Origin: Lingula anatina
Lineage: Eukaryota; Brachiopoda; Lingulata; Lingulida; Lingulidae
Direction: 5' to 3'
Assembly (NCBI RefSeq): GCF_001039355.2
Contig: NW_019774892.1
Location: forward strand, 362,724 to 405,173
DNA length: 42,450 nucleotides
Positions 10,627 to 24,700 of the stretch are shown piece after piece. A program made the position numbers and the translations under genes. The notes under the pieces are model-generated. The model worked only from the letters and a program-made list of their open reading frames with translations. It had not been told where the DNA came from and ran no database searches. Within the stretch, counting starts at the first letter, position 1; every line of letters starts with the position of its first letter.

Positions 10627-12229
10627 CTTTACATACTTATTTTTCCCCATTTTGCATTTCAGTCAACGAAAAAGTGTTTTTTCATCAGCAGCAAGTGGGT
10701 AAAATTGTACATGTAAGCATGTCAGGAAACAGATAACATATCATTATCAGGAGTGTTATATATGACATTTATCAGTGGGTTGTGGGGAAAAAGTAAAGGA
10801 GGGGAAAACAGCGGTAATTCTGTAACAACCATGTGGAAACAGCAGTTATGTTCATAATAGTATGTGGTAAATAGTGAGCCCTATTTGTTTTTGATAGAAA
10901 GCAAAGAGATCAAGAAATCCATTACTTGTGACATCTGCAATAGTCTCCTAATTGTTTGTAATACCTTCAACCTACGTAAAGAAGCAATAAAGCTATTAAG
11001 ACAATCTGTGTTGTATTAAAGTAAATTTTAAAATCCTTCTTTTAGAATGACCCTCAGAAACCACCATTATTCTCCTTTTTTTTTCAGCATTTACTTCTTC
11101 CACATCTGGCAATAGGTCAAAGGGATAATAACTGTTTTGGCCAAAAAATGAATTTTCCTGGAGTAAACAGCAATTTTCCCATACTTAGGAATGGTTAATG
11201 AATCCATTTTTATGTTCAGAATTAGTCCCTGTTTTTTTTTTCTAAAAGAGTAAAGCCATCAATGGAGGTCACGTGGTCTAAAGACAAGCTCAATTATCAG
11301 AATAATAGCTATAACTGCCGTTTTTGTGGTACAACAGAATATATTATATTTCTGTGAGTTGTTCACAATGTTTTTATTGTGAAATATAGATCTCATACGG
11401 AGAGTTATTATCCCTTTAAGTTGATACTGCAAATTTTCTTTTGAGTCTTCAAGGAGAGCAGTATCATATTCCATACAGTAAAATCATTATTTTCAAAAAT
11501 AGCTCAGACTCAGTACGTCACCCGATACTTATGATCAGCACGTAAGATCTTTTTCATTAGAAATTCTTCAAGGTCATTTAAAATACTAAAAACAGAATAG
11601 GAGATATGTTTTCATGGGAGTTTGCTATTCCAAGGTTCTGCCCAAACCTTAAAAAGATTTGATCTGAAATCGATCAAAAAGATTTGATCTGAAATCGATC
11701 AGTATTATAAAGGTCTGCTCTTCCGAAGGTCTGCTATTCTGAAAAATGTTATTAAACGTGATAACTACTCTTAAACCAATTGTAATAGTTGAGCTCCTTG
11801 AGTTCCTTGTCAAAGAAGCTCATTTAACCATCAATCCTTTATTTTTTTTTTTTAACACCAGGTATGCTCACATTGGTGTGTTTTGTGTATGGATTTCATG
11901 CTCCATTAACTCGCTTTCGTATTTATTTGGAGCATTGTTATTTAACTAGATGTTATTTAACTAATATTTTATTTAATAATTTTAATATATACAGCAATAT
12001 ATTTATTTTGTATTTTTATATACATTTATAAAATGCAAAATACATTTGGTAAGCTCTATATGTGTACTCATAATCTCTCCTGTGCCAATTTGCTGTCTCT
12101 GCTGCAAGAATTTTCTATCTTTGTGATGTTTGCACAATATCGGTACCTTTGTAATAGCAGACCTTCAGAGTAAGGGGCCTTTGGAATAGTGGACCCTTGG
12201 AATAGGGGACCCTTGGAATATAGAAGCGC
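10627..12229. other. Intergenic with small degenerate repeats
   Basis: No gene is recognised. Degenerate units of the type ttccaaaggtctgctat occur near 11625-11740. The complementary type (ggcctttggaatagtggacc...) occurs near 12150-12225, with about 16-bp spacing. A related string of ttgttccaaggct units is found far away near 28035-28120. Confidence 0.55.
11651..11700 (+). repeat. Perfect 25-bp tandem duplication
   Basis: The 25-bp unit beginning aaaaagatttgatctgaaat and ending cgatc occurs twice with no differences. Perfect identity implies a very recent duplication or slippage. Confidence 0.9.
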
Positions 12230-12770
12230 ACCTGTTTTTACCCTATTGTACTCTAATTTTGCTTGGGAAGTATTCTGATAATTCACCATCTAGTAATATT
12301 CTAGATTTTTAAAATCATTATATATATGTACAATGATGGTCATACATAGGTCATTCCTATTTACATTTTGATTCATTAGTTTCCACCATAGCCCTGTTCT
12401 CCATATTTTATCGAAAATGGCTTTGAAATCTTTACAAGCACAATATATCATTTCTTTTTTATGCAAGTGAGAGACCTATCAGGGTAGTTAAAGTAAATAA
12501 ATAATCAATGGTTGAATAGTTGGCACTGAAACCTGTTTAAATTTTCTCATAACAGAAAATTATCAAAGAAAATTATTGGTTAATCTTTTATATAATATTG
12601 AAGTGAATAATATGCCCAGGTAATTATGTAAAGGGATTAGTCGGTAGTTCCTTAGATAATTAAAAATGTCCTTATTTCTTATTAACTGGAATAGTGCCTA
12701 TTTGCCATGCTTCTGGTAAAATACCAGTATTAAGGACCATATTAAACAATTTTAAATAAATTGGCACCAT
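12230..12770 (-). pseudogene. Decayed LINE reverse transcriptase fragment
   Basis: Read on the minus strand with frame changes and stops, the sequence follows the non-LTR retrotransposon RT pattern. It has LFNMVLNTGILPEAWQIGTI (the TG-x-P-x-W motif), then NYR-like and Lys/Leu-rich steps, then DFKAIFDKIWRTGLWWKL (RT motif A, normally DFxKAFDxxxR), then IIVHIYNDFKN and GELSEYFPSKIRVQ followed by G after a stop. Many disablements show it is a dead copy. The clade is uncertain from this short piece. Confidence 0.78.
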
Positions 12771-12828
12771 TATTAACAGAGATAATATCTCCTCTGTTAA
12801 TAATGGTGCCAATTTACTGGTATTTTAC
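12716..12828. repeat. Snap-back inverted repeat at the edge of the LINE fragment
   Basis: A 25-bp arm (12757-12781) is repeated as an exact inverted copy at 12792-12816 after a 10-bp loop. The next 12 bases (12817-12828, ctggtattttac) are the exact complement of 12716-12727. The right arm is thus an inverted copy of LINE sequence with 29 bp (12728-12756) missing. Confidence 0.88.
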
Positions 12829-12836
12829 TTGTTAAC

Positions 12837-13924
12837 ACCAGCACCTTTGTATTTCTTTAATTTTTTAATTCTTTAATTTTTTGGTCGTGGATTTCAACTC
12901 AAGTAATTGTTATATTGAGCATTTCATTATTTACCTAACACCACGCAACTTGCCTGGTTAACTACCTTTTCACTAATTAAGTGATGAACAATCACTAAAC
13001 TAGTCATATCTAATGAAACAGGCACATAAATGAACTTGTGACATAGCTTGATCAAATGGATTACCTTTCGGACAAACTTTTAATTAAAATGTTACTTTTC
13101 AAGCAAAGAAAATCTCTAACAAAATATTTATAGGTTACTATCAGGTTTCCTTTATAAAAGAGTTTTGCTTCCAAAAATGTGATGTTCTGAGATGGTCTCT
13201 ACAAACACTGTAGAATAAATAATCAGCACACTTGTAACCAAATAATAAAATGAAATATATAAATCAAAGATAATCAACAATGGAAACCAAAAATGTTTGT
13301 TTATCCACCACCCTCCTCCCCCAACACACTGCCAAATAACATCCATCACTTATGGTGCATTCATCAAAATTTAAAAAGATATATTTTTACTTACCCATTT
13401 TCATTAAATAAGAATCAATATATGGCATCTGCTTGGAAGTGAACACAGATTACAATCACTAGCTGCCATCTATAGTGTATATTGTAAGGAGATCACACTA
13501 TACAACTCTTTGATGATAGAAGGGTTTCTCAGGGACCCCATTTGTACAGAATGCCATAAAAGAGTTGCATATAACCTAAAAGAGAAAAGAAGTTTTCTTT
13601 TTTGGTGCAGCTCTTCAAGCCAGAGTTACACCACACCAGGATGCGATGTATAATATCATGCCTATTTGAACAGAACTAGTTTGTCTGCATAGTATCATTT
13701 CTCTGCTCCAATCACAGCTGACATTTGTTTTCCAATTAAAATGGAAAAGGATGTGTCAGCCAGTGAATCCTACCAGAAAATGCAACTCTAAGGAACAGAA
13801 ACAGATACAGGGGATACCTTTTCTAGCAAGGTGGTAAAGAGAATCAGTGAATCTGTCTGTCTGTGATACAATAAATACTGTTTTAAAAATATTATAAGCT
13901 AAGTATTTCTTTTGTCTCTGCCTT
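12837..13924. other. Intergenic, no gene recognised
   Basis: AT-rich DNA, nothing recognised on either strand. Confidence 0.6.
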
Positions 13925-14320
13925 ACTTTCAGTTATCATCCTCCTCATCATCAATGGGACAGTCAGTCTCCAAAGATTTGCACTATGTGTTGGGTCATTT
14001 GTCCTGATATTGCAGTGCCAAGTATGGCTGAAAGGTCTAATACAGGAGTGGCAGTCCCTGGTACAGAGTGGACACCTAAAGCCTGAATCTTTTCTTATAA
14101 ATATACTGTGCTAGGAATGGTTAAGACTCTTTTTCGTAACCTTCAATGTCAGTTTGCTTTCAAAGGCAGCCAGGCCTGGGTAGTGTATTTTCAAAAAAAT
14201 TGTAAGCCATTTGGCCTTCTTGGAAAATATAGGCTGTCCAGTGATGCTGGAGGCTATCCAAATGACAGCTGGACAGATCACTGGGAGAAGCCTTGTCCCA
14301 TCGCTTTGCGTGCTCACTAG
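13925..14320 (-). pseudogene. 3' end of a second LINE (C-terminal Cys/His motif)
   Basis: On the minus strand the sequence reads GLAAFESKL..., then after a stop and a spacer FRCPLCTRDCHSC...FSHTWHC. This matches the usual C-terminus of many animal non-LTR retrotransposons: a W...FE...K segment, then C-x2-C-x3-C-x-S-RIGL-x-SH-x-R-x-C. Here RIGL is degraded to CIRP. The fragment then ends in a GATGATGA-type run (13940-13960 on the plus strand as catcctcctcatcatc), a common LINE tail. It contains stops and is dead. It lies upstream (in minus-strand sense) of the RT fragment, so it is a separate insertion. Confidence 0.65.
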
Positions 14321-17300
14321 GCTCTGCTGGCATCAGCCGTTGAAACTTGTACTGATCTATTTTTAACATTTGATGCAATTAGTAGCCATCTAAATTTGAC
14401 TCATTATACACTGTCAATGAAATGTAGATATCAAGAAAAGAAACAAATATGACATTTTATAAAGATAGTATTCTTTTTCATGGGTAATCATGAAATTTCA
14501 GAGGTAATCTGGTGCAATAAAACATCGTTTTAGAAATAAAAGATAGAAACCTGGCAAGTTCAGAAGAGAAGCCCCCTAGTGGCTCATTTATTGAAGTCTA
14601 TGATTAATTAACTAGACACATATTAGAATTTTTTTACCTTACACTTTGGGGTTTTTTATCACTGCTTTGAGAGTGCTCATCAGTACAGGTGAAACAGTTC
14701 GTTATGTACCTTTAGGAGATGATAATTTAATTCTTTGTGCTAGTAGGAAATCCTATAAGCTATTATTCATGTCAAAAATATTAAGTCAAAATGTATCACA
14801 TCCAGACACAGTCCGACATCTGAATACAACTAACACAATTATTTGAAAAGATATGTAGCAAAAGGCAATATCACACTTGAAAGTACCACACTTGTGTTTT
14901 ATAAATTCAAACAACAGAATGAACCACATGCACTGCTAAATGTTCTACATATTTCAGAAGAAGAAAATGCACTTACAGTGACTACATGTCTATGTTCTTC
15001 ATTTCACTCATACAATAGCCATAACCTATCACTTTTGGTAATATTAATTCAAATGGGCCAGATGTGACTTAGTGTATTTACATTAGTTTAGCATGACATG
15101 ATTACTTTTATGTATAATTACAGAGTACTTTCAAATGGATTTTATTTTACATATTTATTACATAAAAAAAAAACTTTTCAAAGGTCACTGAACAGTCTTT
15201 TAAATGTATTATTTCAGCAAAAGCAGGGCATACTTATATAAACAATAACAGTAAAATGGCATATAAAAACCAAAAGGTGCATCTCATTTACCTATGAATA
15301 AGGTTTCATATTATAAAATATTAAAAAGAACTGAACTGATAATACCATAAAATTGCTATAATGAAATCACTTTTTTGTATCAAGAAGCATGTAAAAAGAA
15401 AGAAAAGAAAGAAGGATAACCCCAACTGATTTGGCAGCTGCAAAATAGTTTGGACAAGACATCATGAAAACCACACTCCACAAAATGTCTAGAAAGTTTT
15501 TGTCAGCCACTAAAACCAATTATAACATTAATTGAAAACCAAACAACTGCCACTCCATATTTGTGTACAAAAAATAGGGAGCATTCTCTTTATACAAAAG
15601 ATAGGGCACATTAATCATTTTTTCAAACAGTGATCTACTAGAAATCCTGAATTTCAATATACATAAGGATTGAGGTTGTGAAAGCTGCTATATCAAATTA
15701 CCTTGATCAAGATAGCAAGCTGTTAGCAGTGAACAAAGACAGAAGTGTTGGAGAGAGCACTAGTTCAAGAAGTGGACATTGTTGAGAGAGAGAGAGAGGC
15801 AAAGAACTGCACATGAATAACACTAAATTGATCAACAAAAACTAATGAAGGAATGCAGAGTCCATAAGGGCAGCTGAACAACACACCTGGGTACCTGGAC
15901 CCTAAACAACTAGCAAAGGTGAGTTACCTATCTGCAAACAGGAGGGGCATAAATTCTATAAATACTCAACATTGAAGATGTTATGAATTTTCATCAAGAT
16001 AATAAAAACTTTTTGTGTAAAACTGCAGAGAAGAAAAAATATTTCTCTCACTGGAGGCCAATTAAATTGAGCCTGGTTAGGCTGAAATCTTGATAAATTT
16101 GGATGTTGATAGGAAACCTACTCTAATCCTCTGACGCCAGTTTTAATTTACAATTCCACAATCTCTGCTATTCAAGCCCTGTTCACACACTAAGTGACAG
16201 AATTGGCAATATCTTGAGATCACATAGTTGTTCTTCTGTGTATTTAGTTCTGATAAATGTCTCCTTAACACTGTTTGAAGCAGGTGTATAACCCACTTTG
16301 TTGATACTGATTTGACCAAAAGTTCAGCAGTAAGAGCACTTAAATAATGTATGCTTTTATCTGTCAGATTAAACACAACAGAATAACATTGCAGCTGCCC
16401 TCAGATTATTCCTTCTTCAACTATTGAAATATTTTTCGCTAAGTTCCCATATGCCAAGTTATGACTGAGGCTCATTTATCAGACGACTAACAAGGTATTG
16501 AAAGCAGTCAGGGTTGGCTACTAACTGATCAAATCATTTTACCTTAGAACACTAACGAGGTTCTTAGAAGTTTGAAGGACCCAGAAGACTGTTGTTCTAT
16601 CATCCAACCACTGGGGTTTTTCAGTGATGGTTATCAGCGAGAAACTATCTTCACTTAAGCTGGTCCTGGAACTAAACTGTGAGGTACATAGAGTGTGTAT
16701 ATACATTCATTGTAACAGCCTCTCTAAGTACTGAACTACATGTAGGAGCAATTAAGGCTTGCATATATATACTTGTACTGCTGTCCCCTCTGTTTTATTG
16801 AGGGAATGTAAGGTAAGAACATACAGAGAGCTAATCCACAAAGACAATACTGCTCTAAGCACCCGTCTTACAATGCAGTCATTAGTAAGAAGGAGCAGGT
16901 CTCTACATAATTAAAAACTGAAAAATGTCAATTTCATAGCCAAATAGATCTGATTTTCCAAGCTTAAAAAGATTTTGATTTCTAAATTATCTTCCAAGAC
17001 AGATAAGGTAGGTGCATGTATAATGTGTTACTACAGGATAATGTATATATAAAAATATTGTAAACAAAATAATGATTAATTACGCCAATCAACAAGGATC
17101 CACCTAGCAGTAAATAAATATATATTTTCAAAAATTATATATACATTTAACAAATTTGTCTTTGCAAAGCTAAAAGCTAGTTCCACTATCCAATGTGTAA
17201 GATAAAGTTCAAGGAGTTTGTAATTTAGGCAAATACGTGTATGATATTTTCCAAGTACCATATGTACACAGCAATTCTACTGTATGTGTCTACACAGAGA

Positions 17301-20300
17301 TACTTGACATTTCTTAGCCACAGGAACTGTTGTTTTGATTTAATATCTGCCACCTCAGAGTGTAGTTTCCTTAAATTGGAAACACCTGTAAAACAATATT
17401 CCTTAAACTGCAATTTAACTTTTTGATAGTGTCTGAGTCTCACATCCAATGTCTATATAGGGGAGAGCCAGGTCAGGGACCCAAGAACCATGCATCCATT
17501 TGGCCAGAAGAGGGTAGTTCTAAACCAAAATGTGATCTAGGATCTATACCATTTCTCATGTTTGGTAGTAAAAATGTGCATTTTCGTTGTTCAGAAAAAA
17601 AACTCTTTTTAAGTCCTGGAAGGTTCTCGCACATGTAGATGTATACCCTACAGTATGTAAATTAACCCTTCCCCTAATTCTTTTCACAAAAAATATTTTA
17701 ACTAAAAGTCTTGTTGGCATCCTTGCTTTTCATAAAATAAATGAAAATAAATGATAGTTATTGCAACAGAACAAGGAACTATTCCTATTGCAGGCATGAG
17801 AATATATAGTTTGTAAGATTATGGCTTAAACATAAACAGTCTGTCCCAAAATACCATCCTGCAATCCAGCTGATTAAACTTGCTGGTTTAACAGTCAGAA
17901 ATTGTTTTGAGAATTCAAGCAGGAAATAAATCCCCAGGTGGGAATGAGATTAGTCACACTTTCTTCACAGCTTGTCTATTAACTTTTTTCTTTCTTGTTG
18001 CTGCACACAAAGGAGAAAAAGCTGCATTATTTATAGCCTGTTGTCATTAGAAGCACATCATGATGCACAATGTGGCCTACTCTCACACTAAGGCCACATG
18101 TTGTAATAGATTTGTTCCTTTCCTAACTCATATAGTCTAAGGACAATGTGTATCCAAAATACTCACAGAATATAAATTTGGGTATTCATGATACCCCAAA
18201 TTGCGACTGTTAATTTGTTCACAAATAACATAATGCAATGTTTTTTATTACATTTTTTAAAAACCTTTCATATAAACCATATAAATAAACATGTGCATGT
18301 CAGAAATAACAAATTACCCCTGCACTTCATTATTTCTATTAAAAAAAACGAAATGTTTCACTAACTTTCAGAGCGCATTTTTCTTTAGTATATGCATATC
18401 TGCTCCACAAAACTGTGGACACCCAGGAATAAATTAATGGGTCAGACATAAAATATATAAATTATGAGATGAATAATTAAATATTTGAGAAACTACTAAT
18501 ACCATGCAATGTGCTGGGGCAAATCTTTTGAATGTGAAAATATTTTCATTGGATCTCAGTTTTTGATAGTTAAAAAGTGGGCAGAGTGAACAGACAAAAT
18601 AGTTAACAGGTAAATGTAATACAAGTACATGGATCTATGATAAATGAGAACTTTTTAACTAAATCTTTTGAAGAATATAGTAATTGCACTGACTGATTAA
18701 ACTGTCAAATACTTGATGATGATGAACAGCCAGGATGACTAGTATTTCAAGGATCTGGAGTACTAGCAACTCATTTATTATTGGTTTATAATCAAAACCT
18801 TATATCCTTTGGATTGATGTTACGTGTATAAGTATATAGAGCAATATTCTTAGAGCTATTAAATTATTCTTAAACCACATACAGAAATGCTGGTTAGAAT
18901 GTACATGTATGTGTAACTTTGTGTAATATGTAACATCAAAAAACTATTGCATGCAAGGCTTTGTTTTTCCCAAGAGAACAAGATAATTAAGTTATGCTCT
19001 GGGAGTAAATTTTAATTCATCTTGAGCTGCATGTACATCATCCAATTTATTGCATAGATCACACTCACACCAAGGAGACAAATAAGATCCAATGCTGTTA
19101 ATAAATCATTTAAAACAACCAACCTAGGTGACTAAAGCCTAATTAGGAACTTGTCTGAAGTTTGTCAGGTACTTATACATGTATGTGAAAAACTTAACGA
19201 GTTTTATCATCAACCATAAATTGCTGCATATATTTTGTTGTATTTATTCAAGCTTTTAAAAATATGCTAACAATCAACCCAGCTTTTTTACAAAATACAT
19301 TTCCGTGTTCAGTCAACATATTTCTCGACACCCAAAGTTTTATTTTGTATGTAAAATCATTTCATGTATAAATGCCCATTTCCACTCTTTTGTACAAAAC
19401 TCACTGGAGCTTGTGAAATAAGAGAAGAAAATTGGAGAGGCCAGCAAAGAAAGGGTACTTGACAATTGGTGGTACATAATGAAACCTCATTAGAATGTTC
19501 AATCACAGAAAACAGCTCCCCAGGTAATTTAATACAAATGAATTGAGGTTACCAAAGGGTAAACCAGTTTAAAACCTTTCTTGGTCCATTATCATGAATG
19601 CATAGCACCTTTATGAACAGGGCTGCCATAAGGCTGATTGATAAAGTGTATAAGTAGACAATACAATACACTATGAGAAAATGTCATTAGTTTGTCACAG
19701 CATATACAGAACCAAGAAGGAACACTGGATATCAGTAAGAGGTGACATGTGTTGTATCCCTGGTCTTATTTGGACTCCAACCAGCAAATAACAAGTCAAG
19801 GTACTCCCCTGATTGGCACTAAATCAGGGAGCAGGCGAGCATTTTGTCAAGCAGAATGTTTTTACTCTCTCTCTCTCTCTCTGATCTTCATGCAGCTGGT
19901 GAGTAGTTTGAGAAGTCTGTGTGAACTTGTATGATGATAAATGTTGGTTCAAAGAGAGCTATAGTCTCAGTTCATGGGGCCAAGCTAACTTACAGTATAC
20001 TAACTGGCTGATGCATGCTGGCTAATTTATAGTGGGCCTCAGGAGAAGAAAAGTATGATAAACGAGGAAAGGAAGGATGACACATGTAAACATTTTTCTA
20101 CTGAATGAGAAGGAAGATCAAGGAAGGTAAAATATTTTTGGTGATCCACTTCACTTCTTGTCTGGCTGTTTTTATATTATATATCTCAGGCCTGAGATTT
20201 TATTTTAAGTGTTGTTCAATTGTGCCAAAGCACAGTTTGGCTGTTTGCACATAAAACCTGTGGATGGATTAAATGTCGACTCATCAAGTCCCTCATGGCA

Positions 20301-20554
20301 CCTGCCTATTGTTGGAGACCCCATCCAATAGTTAAGATCCCCACTGATAACAAAAAACACAGTTATCTCCAGGGATATCACTTATCACATTAACCACTCA
20401 TAGTTTGCAATTTCTCATTACAGTGATGGAGTAGGTCTGGATGAGATGCTGGAAAGCTTTTACGGGATAACACCTGCTGCAGAAAAAGAAATGCATTTCA
20501 CAGCAGTATTTATAGATGCAAGCAGGGAAATTAATTATTTTTTCTTTTAATTTC
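14321..20554. other. Long intergenic stretch, no gene recognised
   Basis: About 6 kb of AT-rich DNA upstream of the four-jointed gene. Short open frames exist but have no family resemblance, and none pairs with convincing splice sites. Small simple repeats: a GAGAGA run near 15785-15798 and a CTCTCT run near 19867-19882. Regulatory elements of the downstream gene may lie here but cannot be recognised from sequence alone. Confidence 0.55.
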
Positions 20555-20651
20555 AGTGATGGCCTGATACTAGACTGGTACTACACTTAAAATGGAACTT
20601 TCCTTAAAATTCATAGCACAGACAGGGAAATTAAAATGACATTGTCTAAAA
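20555..20651 (+). other. Probable 5' UTR of the four-jointed gene
   Basis: A pyrimidine-rich stretch ending tttaatttcag at about 20544-20554 could be an acceptor for a 5' UTR exon that runs into the start codon at 20652. An upstream first exon is not identified. This is inference. Confidence 0.3.
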
Positions 20652-21765
20652 ATGAGGCTTGCGAGTCCTGTCAGACTATGGAGAGGATACAGAACTGCCA
20701 TTTCACTAGTGGCACTGGGATTCATGGTCACCTGTATGCTGCTGAATTTTCAACAACAGGACAACACTGGAGACATTTTCAGTGATTATGAACTGCGATT
20801 TGGAGATAAAGGTGAAGACCCCAAGCAGCAGCTGGATGGTGGTAACCTTCATGCACTGTGGAAACACAATGCACTGGTGAAGATAGATCGCAGGCCCCAG
20901 GCTCACTTTGGTGGTGATAATGTAAAGGGCTGGGAGAGTAATGATGACTTAAGAGTGGAACATGATAATGGCTTAGAGGGAAAGGTATTCAGAAATGCTG
21001 GAAACTCTGTAATTACACACACAAGAAGGGAAACCAATTTGACTTTACCATCAATGCACAACAGTGAACAGCAACAAAACGACCATGAGACATATAGTGA
21101 TTACGATGACATTGAAAAGTTTTCTGTGGATGTGAAACAATCAAGAAATAAAGAAAATGATGAAAGTGATGAAGATGAAGATGATGATGATGGTGATTAT
21201 GAAGAAGAAGATTTTGATGATGAATATAATGAAAAATTATTAGAAAATCCAAATACCCATGCACATCAAAACATAAAAATAGGAAAAACACCCTCATATC
21301 CTCTTCTTCCAACTAAAAATTCCATAAAAAATCATGAAGAGGAAGCTTTTCCCTTTCTTGGCATGGGCAAGACAGATCAAAGGCACATGGAACTTTTAAA
21401 TGGTAAACAGCATTTTGAGAATAGAAATGGGCCTTCAATTGCTTGGGGTAAATCAGGAAAAAGCCAAAGCAAAATGTCATCACCCCTATCCAAGTATAAT
21501 TCCTTGATGATATCAACAAAACCACCCCAAGTCTCTCAGCACCTGCCAAAAGGAGGAAAACATCAGCTGCTCAATGAAAGGCATGGGAATGTGCAATCTC
21601 TGCAAAATGATAAGCCTGGTGCTTGGGATTCATCACCAGCAAACGGATCTGTGATACAAAAAGAATTAAAACAAAAGATAGATACTGCAAAAAACCAAAG
21701 TGATTTTCAAATTGTAGAGGACAGAATTTATTGGTCAACTACAGTGGAGAGCATGGTGCCAAAAG
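20652..21765 (+). CDS. fj: fj exon 1: signal-anchor, stem, start of kinase domain
   Basis: Starts MRLASPVRLW with a basic N-terminus before the membrane segment. The ATG is the first in the open frame. The open frame runs on to 21821, but a donor (aaaag|gtaatt) at 21765 leaves one base that joins correctly to exon 2 and keeps the family sequence. The stem is Asn/Gln/Lys/Asp-rich and poorly conserved, as expected. Confidence 0.88.
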
Positions 21766-24700
21766 GTAATTCTCAAAATTCCTTACCTTTTCCTCAATTG
21801 TCACTTGGCAAAACCACTTGAAAACTTAAGACAAAATTTGCTCAGTCTCTTCTGTTATCAATCATATGGGAATTTCTGTGAAAAACAATATTATGTACTG
21901 GTATTTCAGTGGTTATTTTTGTCTCTTGCCACAGGGCAACTGTTCTGACAATTGAAAACTGCACAAACTTTATAAAAAGCAATCACACAGATGCTATAAT
22001 TTAAAGATTATTGAGAAGTCAATCTTTTAAAATGGCATCTGCTACTAATTAAAAGTCTGTTTGATACATGTACAGGTGTAGTTAAGTATGGTTGATAATT
22101 GGTAACAGGCATTTCCATTTTTCAAACACCATAACAGCTGGCCATGTTACATATTTTCAGCTAGATATCAGAATATCCTGTAAGTTTTAAATAACTGCTA
22201 CAAATTACTTTAAGACTGGATTCCCATACTTAGATCGATCCATCTGGATTGACTTAACTCCCTAGGGGTTCTCGCTAAATTGCTATCAGCTCAAGAGGCT
22301 TAAATGTCTGTCACCCCTACCGAATCAGTTAGGGGTAAAGATAATTACCCCCTAACAGTTTTACTAGGCGTGACAGATATTAGCCAGTTAGTTTGATAGC
22401 AATTTAGTGAGACTCCCCAGGGAGATAGATCGATCCAAATATCTGTGGGAATGGTCCCTAACTCTTTTTCTATTGGTATTAAATTCTACACTTCCAGCTT
22501 TTTATAAGGGTTTAGAAGGTTTGCCTTTTTGTCTAATTTCAACTTCATGTTTTTGTTTATTCAAATTACTACATCCAAACGCTATTTTTTGATGAATTTT
22601 AATTTTTGTTTATTCTTAGGCTGTATTCCCAGAGCTTTTAGATCGATCTATCCCCGCGGGGAGTCTCACTAGATTACTGTCAGATAATCCGGCTTAAATG
22701 TCCGTCCGGCCTACTACAAGCTGTAAAGGGGTAATTAACTTTCGTGTCCGCCCGGCTGACAGCTATTTAGCGTGAACCCCCAGGGAGTTAGGTCGATCTA
22801 AAGTAGATCGATCTAATCTCTGGAAATGGGGTCTAAGAAATCTGTTACCTTGACTTCAAAATTCATTTTTCTTATTGTATTACAAATATTTTAAATAGGG
22901 CACATTTAACTCAATTTATGCTAATCAATCATAATTATCATAAAACTTGTTTCATTTTAAGACTAATAGTTCTATCTCTGGGCAAAGAAATTGGCCATTT
23001 CTTGGTTTCCTTTACCTGTCTGAAAGCAGCATATGAAAGTTGACTTCTATTAAGCACAAAATAGCATGAGATTACAGTTCCCATGTCACAAGTAGCGAAT
23101 GAAATATTCTTAGGTACCTTATTGTGAATAATAAATGTCACATGTACAACAATTTCAGTGAGGGCACATATGGGTCTGATTATCAATCTACACAGGAAAA
23201 CTAATTATCTTCCATTTCAGACCATTTTCTTTTTTTTCTATCGACAAGAAAAAAGTTGTGTGAAAAGGGAAATGTAAGAAAAGGTCAAACATAACTTCTG
23301 TGCATTCCAGCTGTAAATAATGTTTAATTAGGCCCTTGTATTCTTCAAGTTGTTTTTTCATCAGTAAAATGAATGCCTGAGTGTCAAATGTTAAGAACTC
23401 ATTTCCAGGTCAGTTCCAGTAATCAAAGAAGTCATCTTAATGAGACACATTCCTGAAAACACTGATCTTTTTTGCCAGAATATAGCAATTATTTGTATTA
23501 TGGAAAATGCCTGTCCCCGCACTTCATGCAGTATGCTGAGAGGATAGGACGTCAATGTCAGTTACATTTGTTATAAGTTGGTTTGTTTGCAAAGACCTGT
23601 AGGCCACATTCATGCACACTGCCTTCAATTCAAGCCTAACACCTTCAAATGAAATCTGTCACAAAGTATTTACCTAACCCTTAGCTTAAGGAAACTGGCT
23701 GGAACAACTTTTTCCTACAAAGGAAAACTCAAATGTGTTAGATGAGACTTATATCTAAATGTTTTATCTCCTTCCTTCTTTTGCTCCAATTATTGTGCAA
23801 TCAAATCAACAGGAAATTTTATTTAGAATAAAATTTCAACATTTTTATTTCAAGGTAATACCAAAACAGATATAATGAAATATCTTGATGTAAGAAAATC
23901 AGAAGTTTTACAAGTCTCCACTCCAAGTTGGAATAAATGTGGTCGACTTCCCAACCAACATGTAGTTTTTAGCAATGGGATGTCAGCATGTGCCAGGTAC
24001 AGGGATCCCCACAACAAGCTGGTCTTAGGTAGGAACAGGTTATTATTTTCTTTACTCCTAATTATGTCATTTAAAGAGGCTCTCACATATATGTAATAAA
24101 ATATGAAAAGAGATTCAGAATGTAATTTAGCTCATTTTTGAGAGGTATCATCCCAAAAACTTTTATTACAGTGCAATTATATGGGGATTTGGGCAAAATG
24201 GGTTTCAGATATTGAAATTCCTGTTTTCCTTTCAATGCTTCCTGAATTGACATAATTTGAGATTTTTATATATGAAGTATTTTTGAGTGATTTTGAGTTT
24301 GTTTGGCAAAGTTTTATTTCAAAACATATTTTAAAAAACAATGTAAATAATACTAGAAATAACTTTCTGGGGTAGTAAAAAACAAGGTTGTGGCTCAATG
24401 TTATGCACGCCAAATGTGCAAATTCCACATAAATATCAATAGGAATATAACTATTATTCCAAAACTTTTTTCATAGAACAGTCCTGTCATATTTATCAAA
24501 TCGTTTTCAGTAAATGAAATTCATGTTCATAATCAAAGAAGGGATTCTGTAAAAGGATTTTATGGGGGCGAGGGTGTTTTACATAAAATTAACCCCCAAT
24601 TTTTAATAAATTGGTTCAAAGTGTCTTTATCTAGTTTTCATAATCATAAATGTGCAGAAGTGATTTGTGAATTGAAGAAATATTACCAGATTTAAAATAC

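Noticed and set aside
10481-10736. Three overlapping frames with LSLSLS and IYIYIY
   Set aside because: Pure translation of the CT/TA/T microsatellite.
14108-14320. 70-codon plus-strand frame
   Set aside because: Lies opposite the minus-strand LINE 3' end and shows no resemblance of its own.
21013-21312. Minus-strand frame rich in His and Phe
   Set aside because: Antisense shadow of the acidic stem of the four-jointed exon, where Asp and Glu codons read as His and Phe on the other strand.
21766-21821. Continuation of the fj first open frame past the donor
   Set aside because: The frame runs on for 18 codons to a stop, but splicing at 21765 restores the conserved kinase domain. The read-through tail has no family match.
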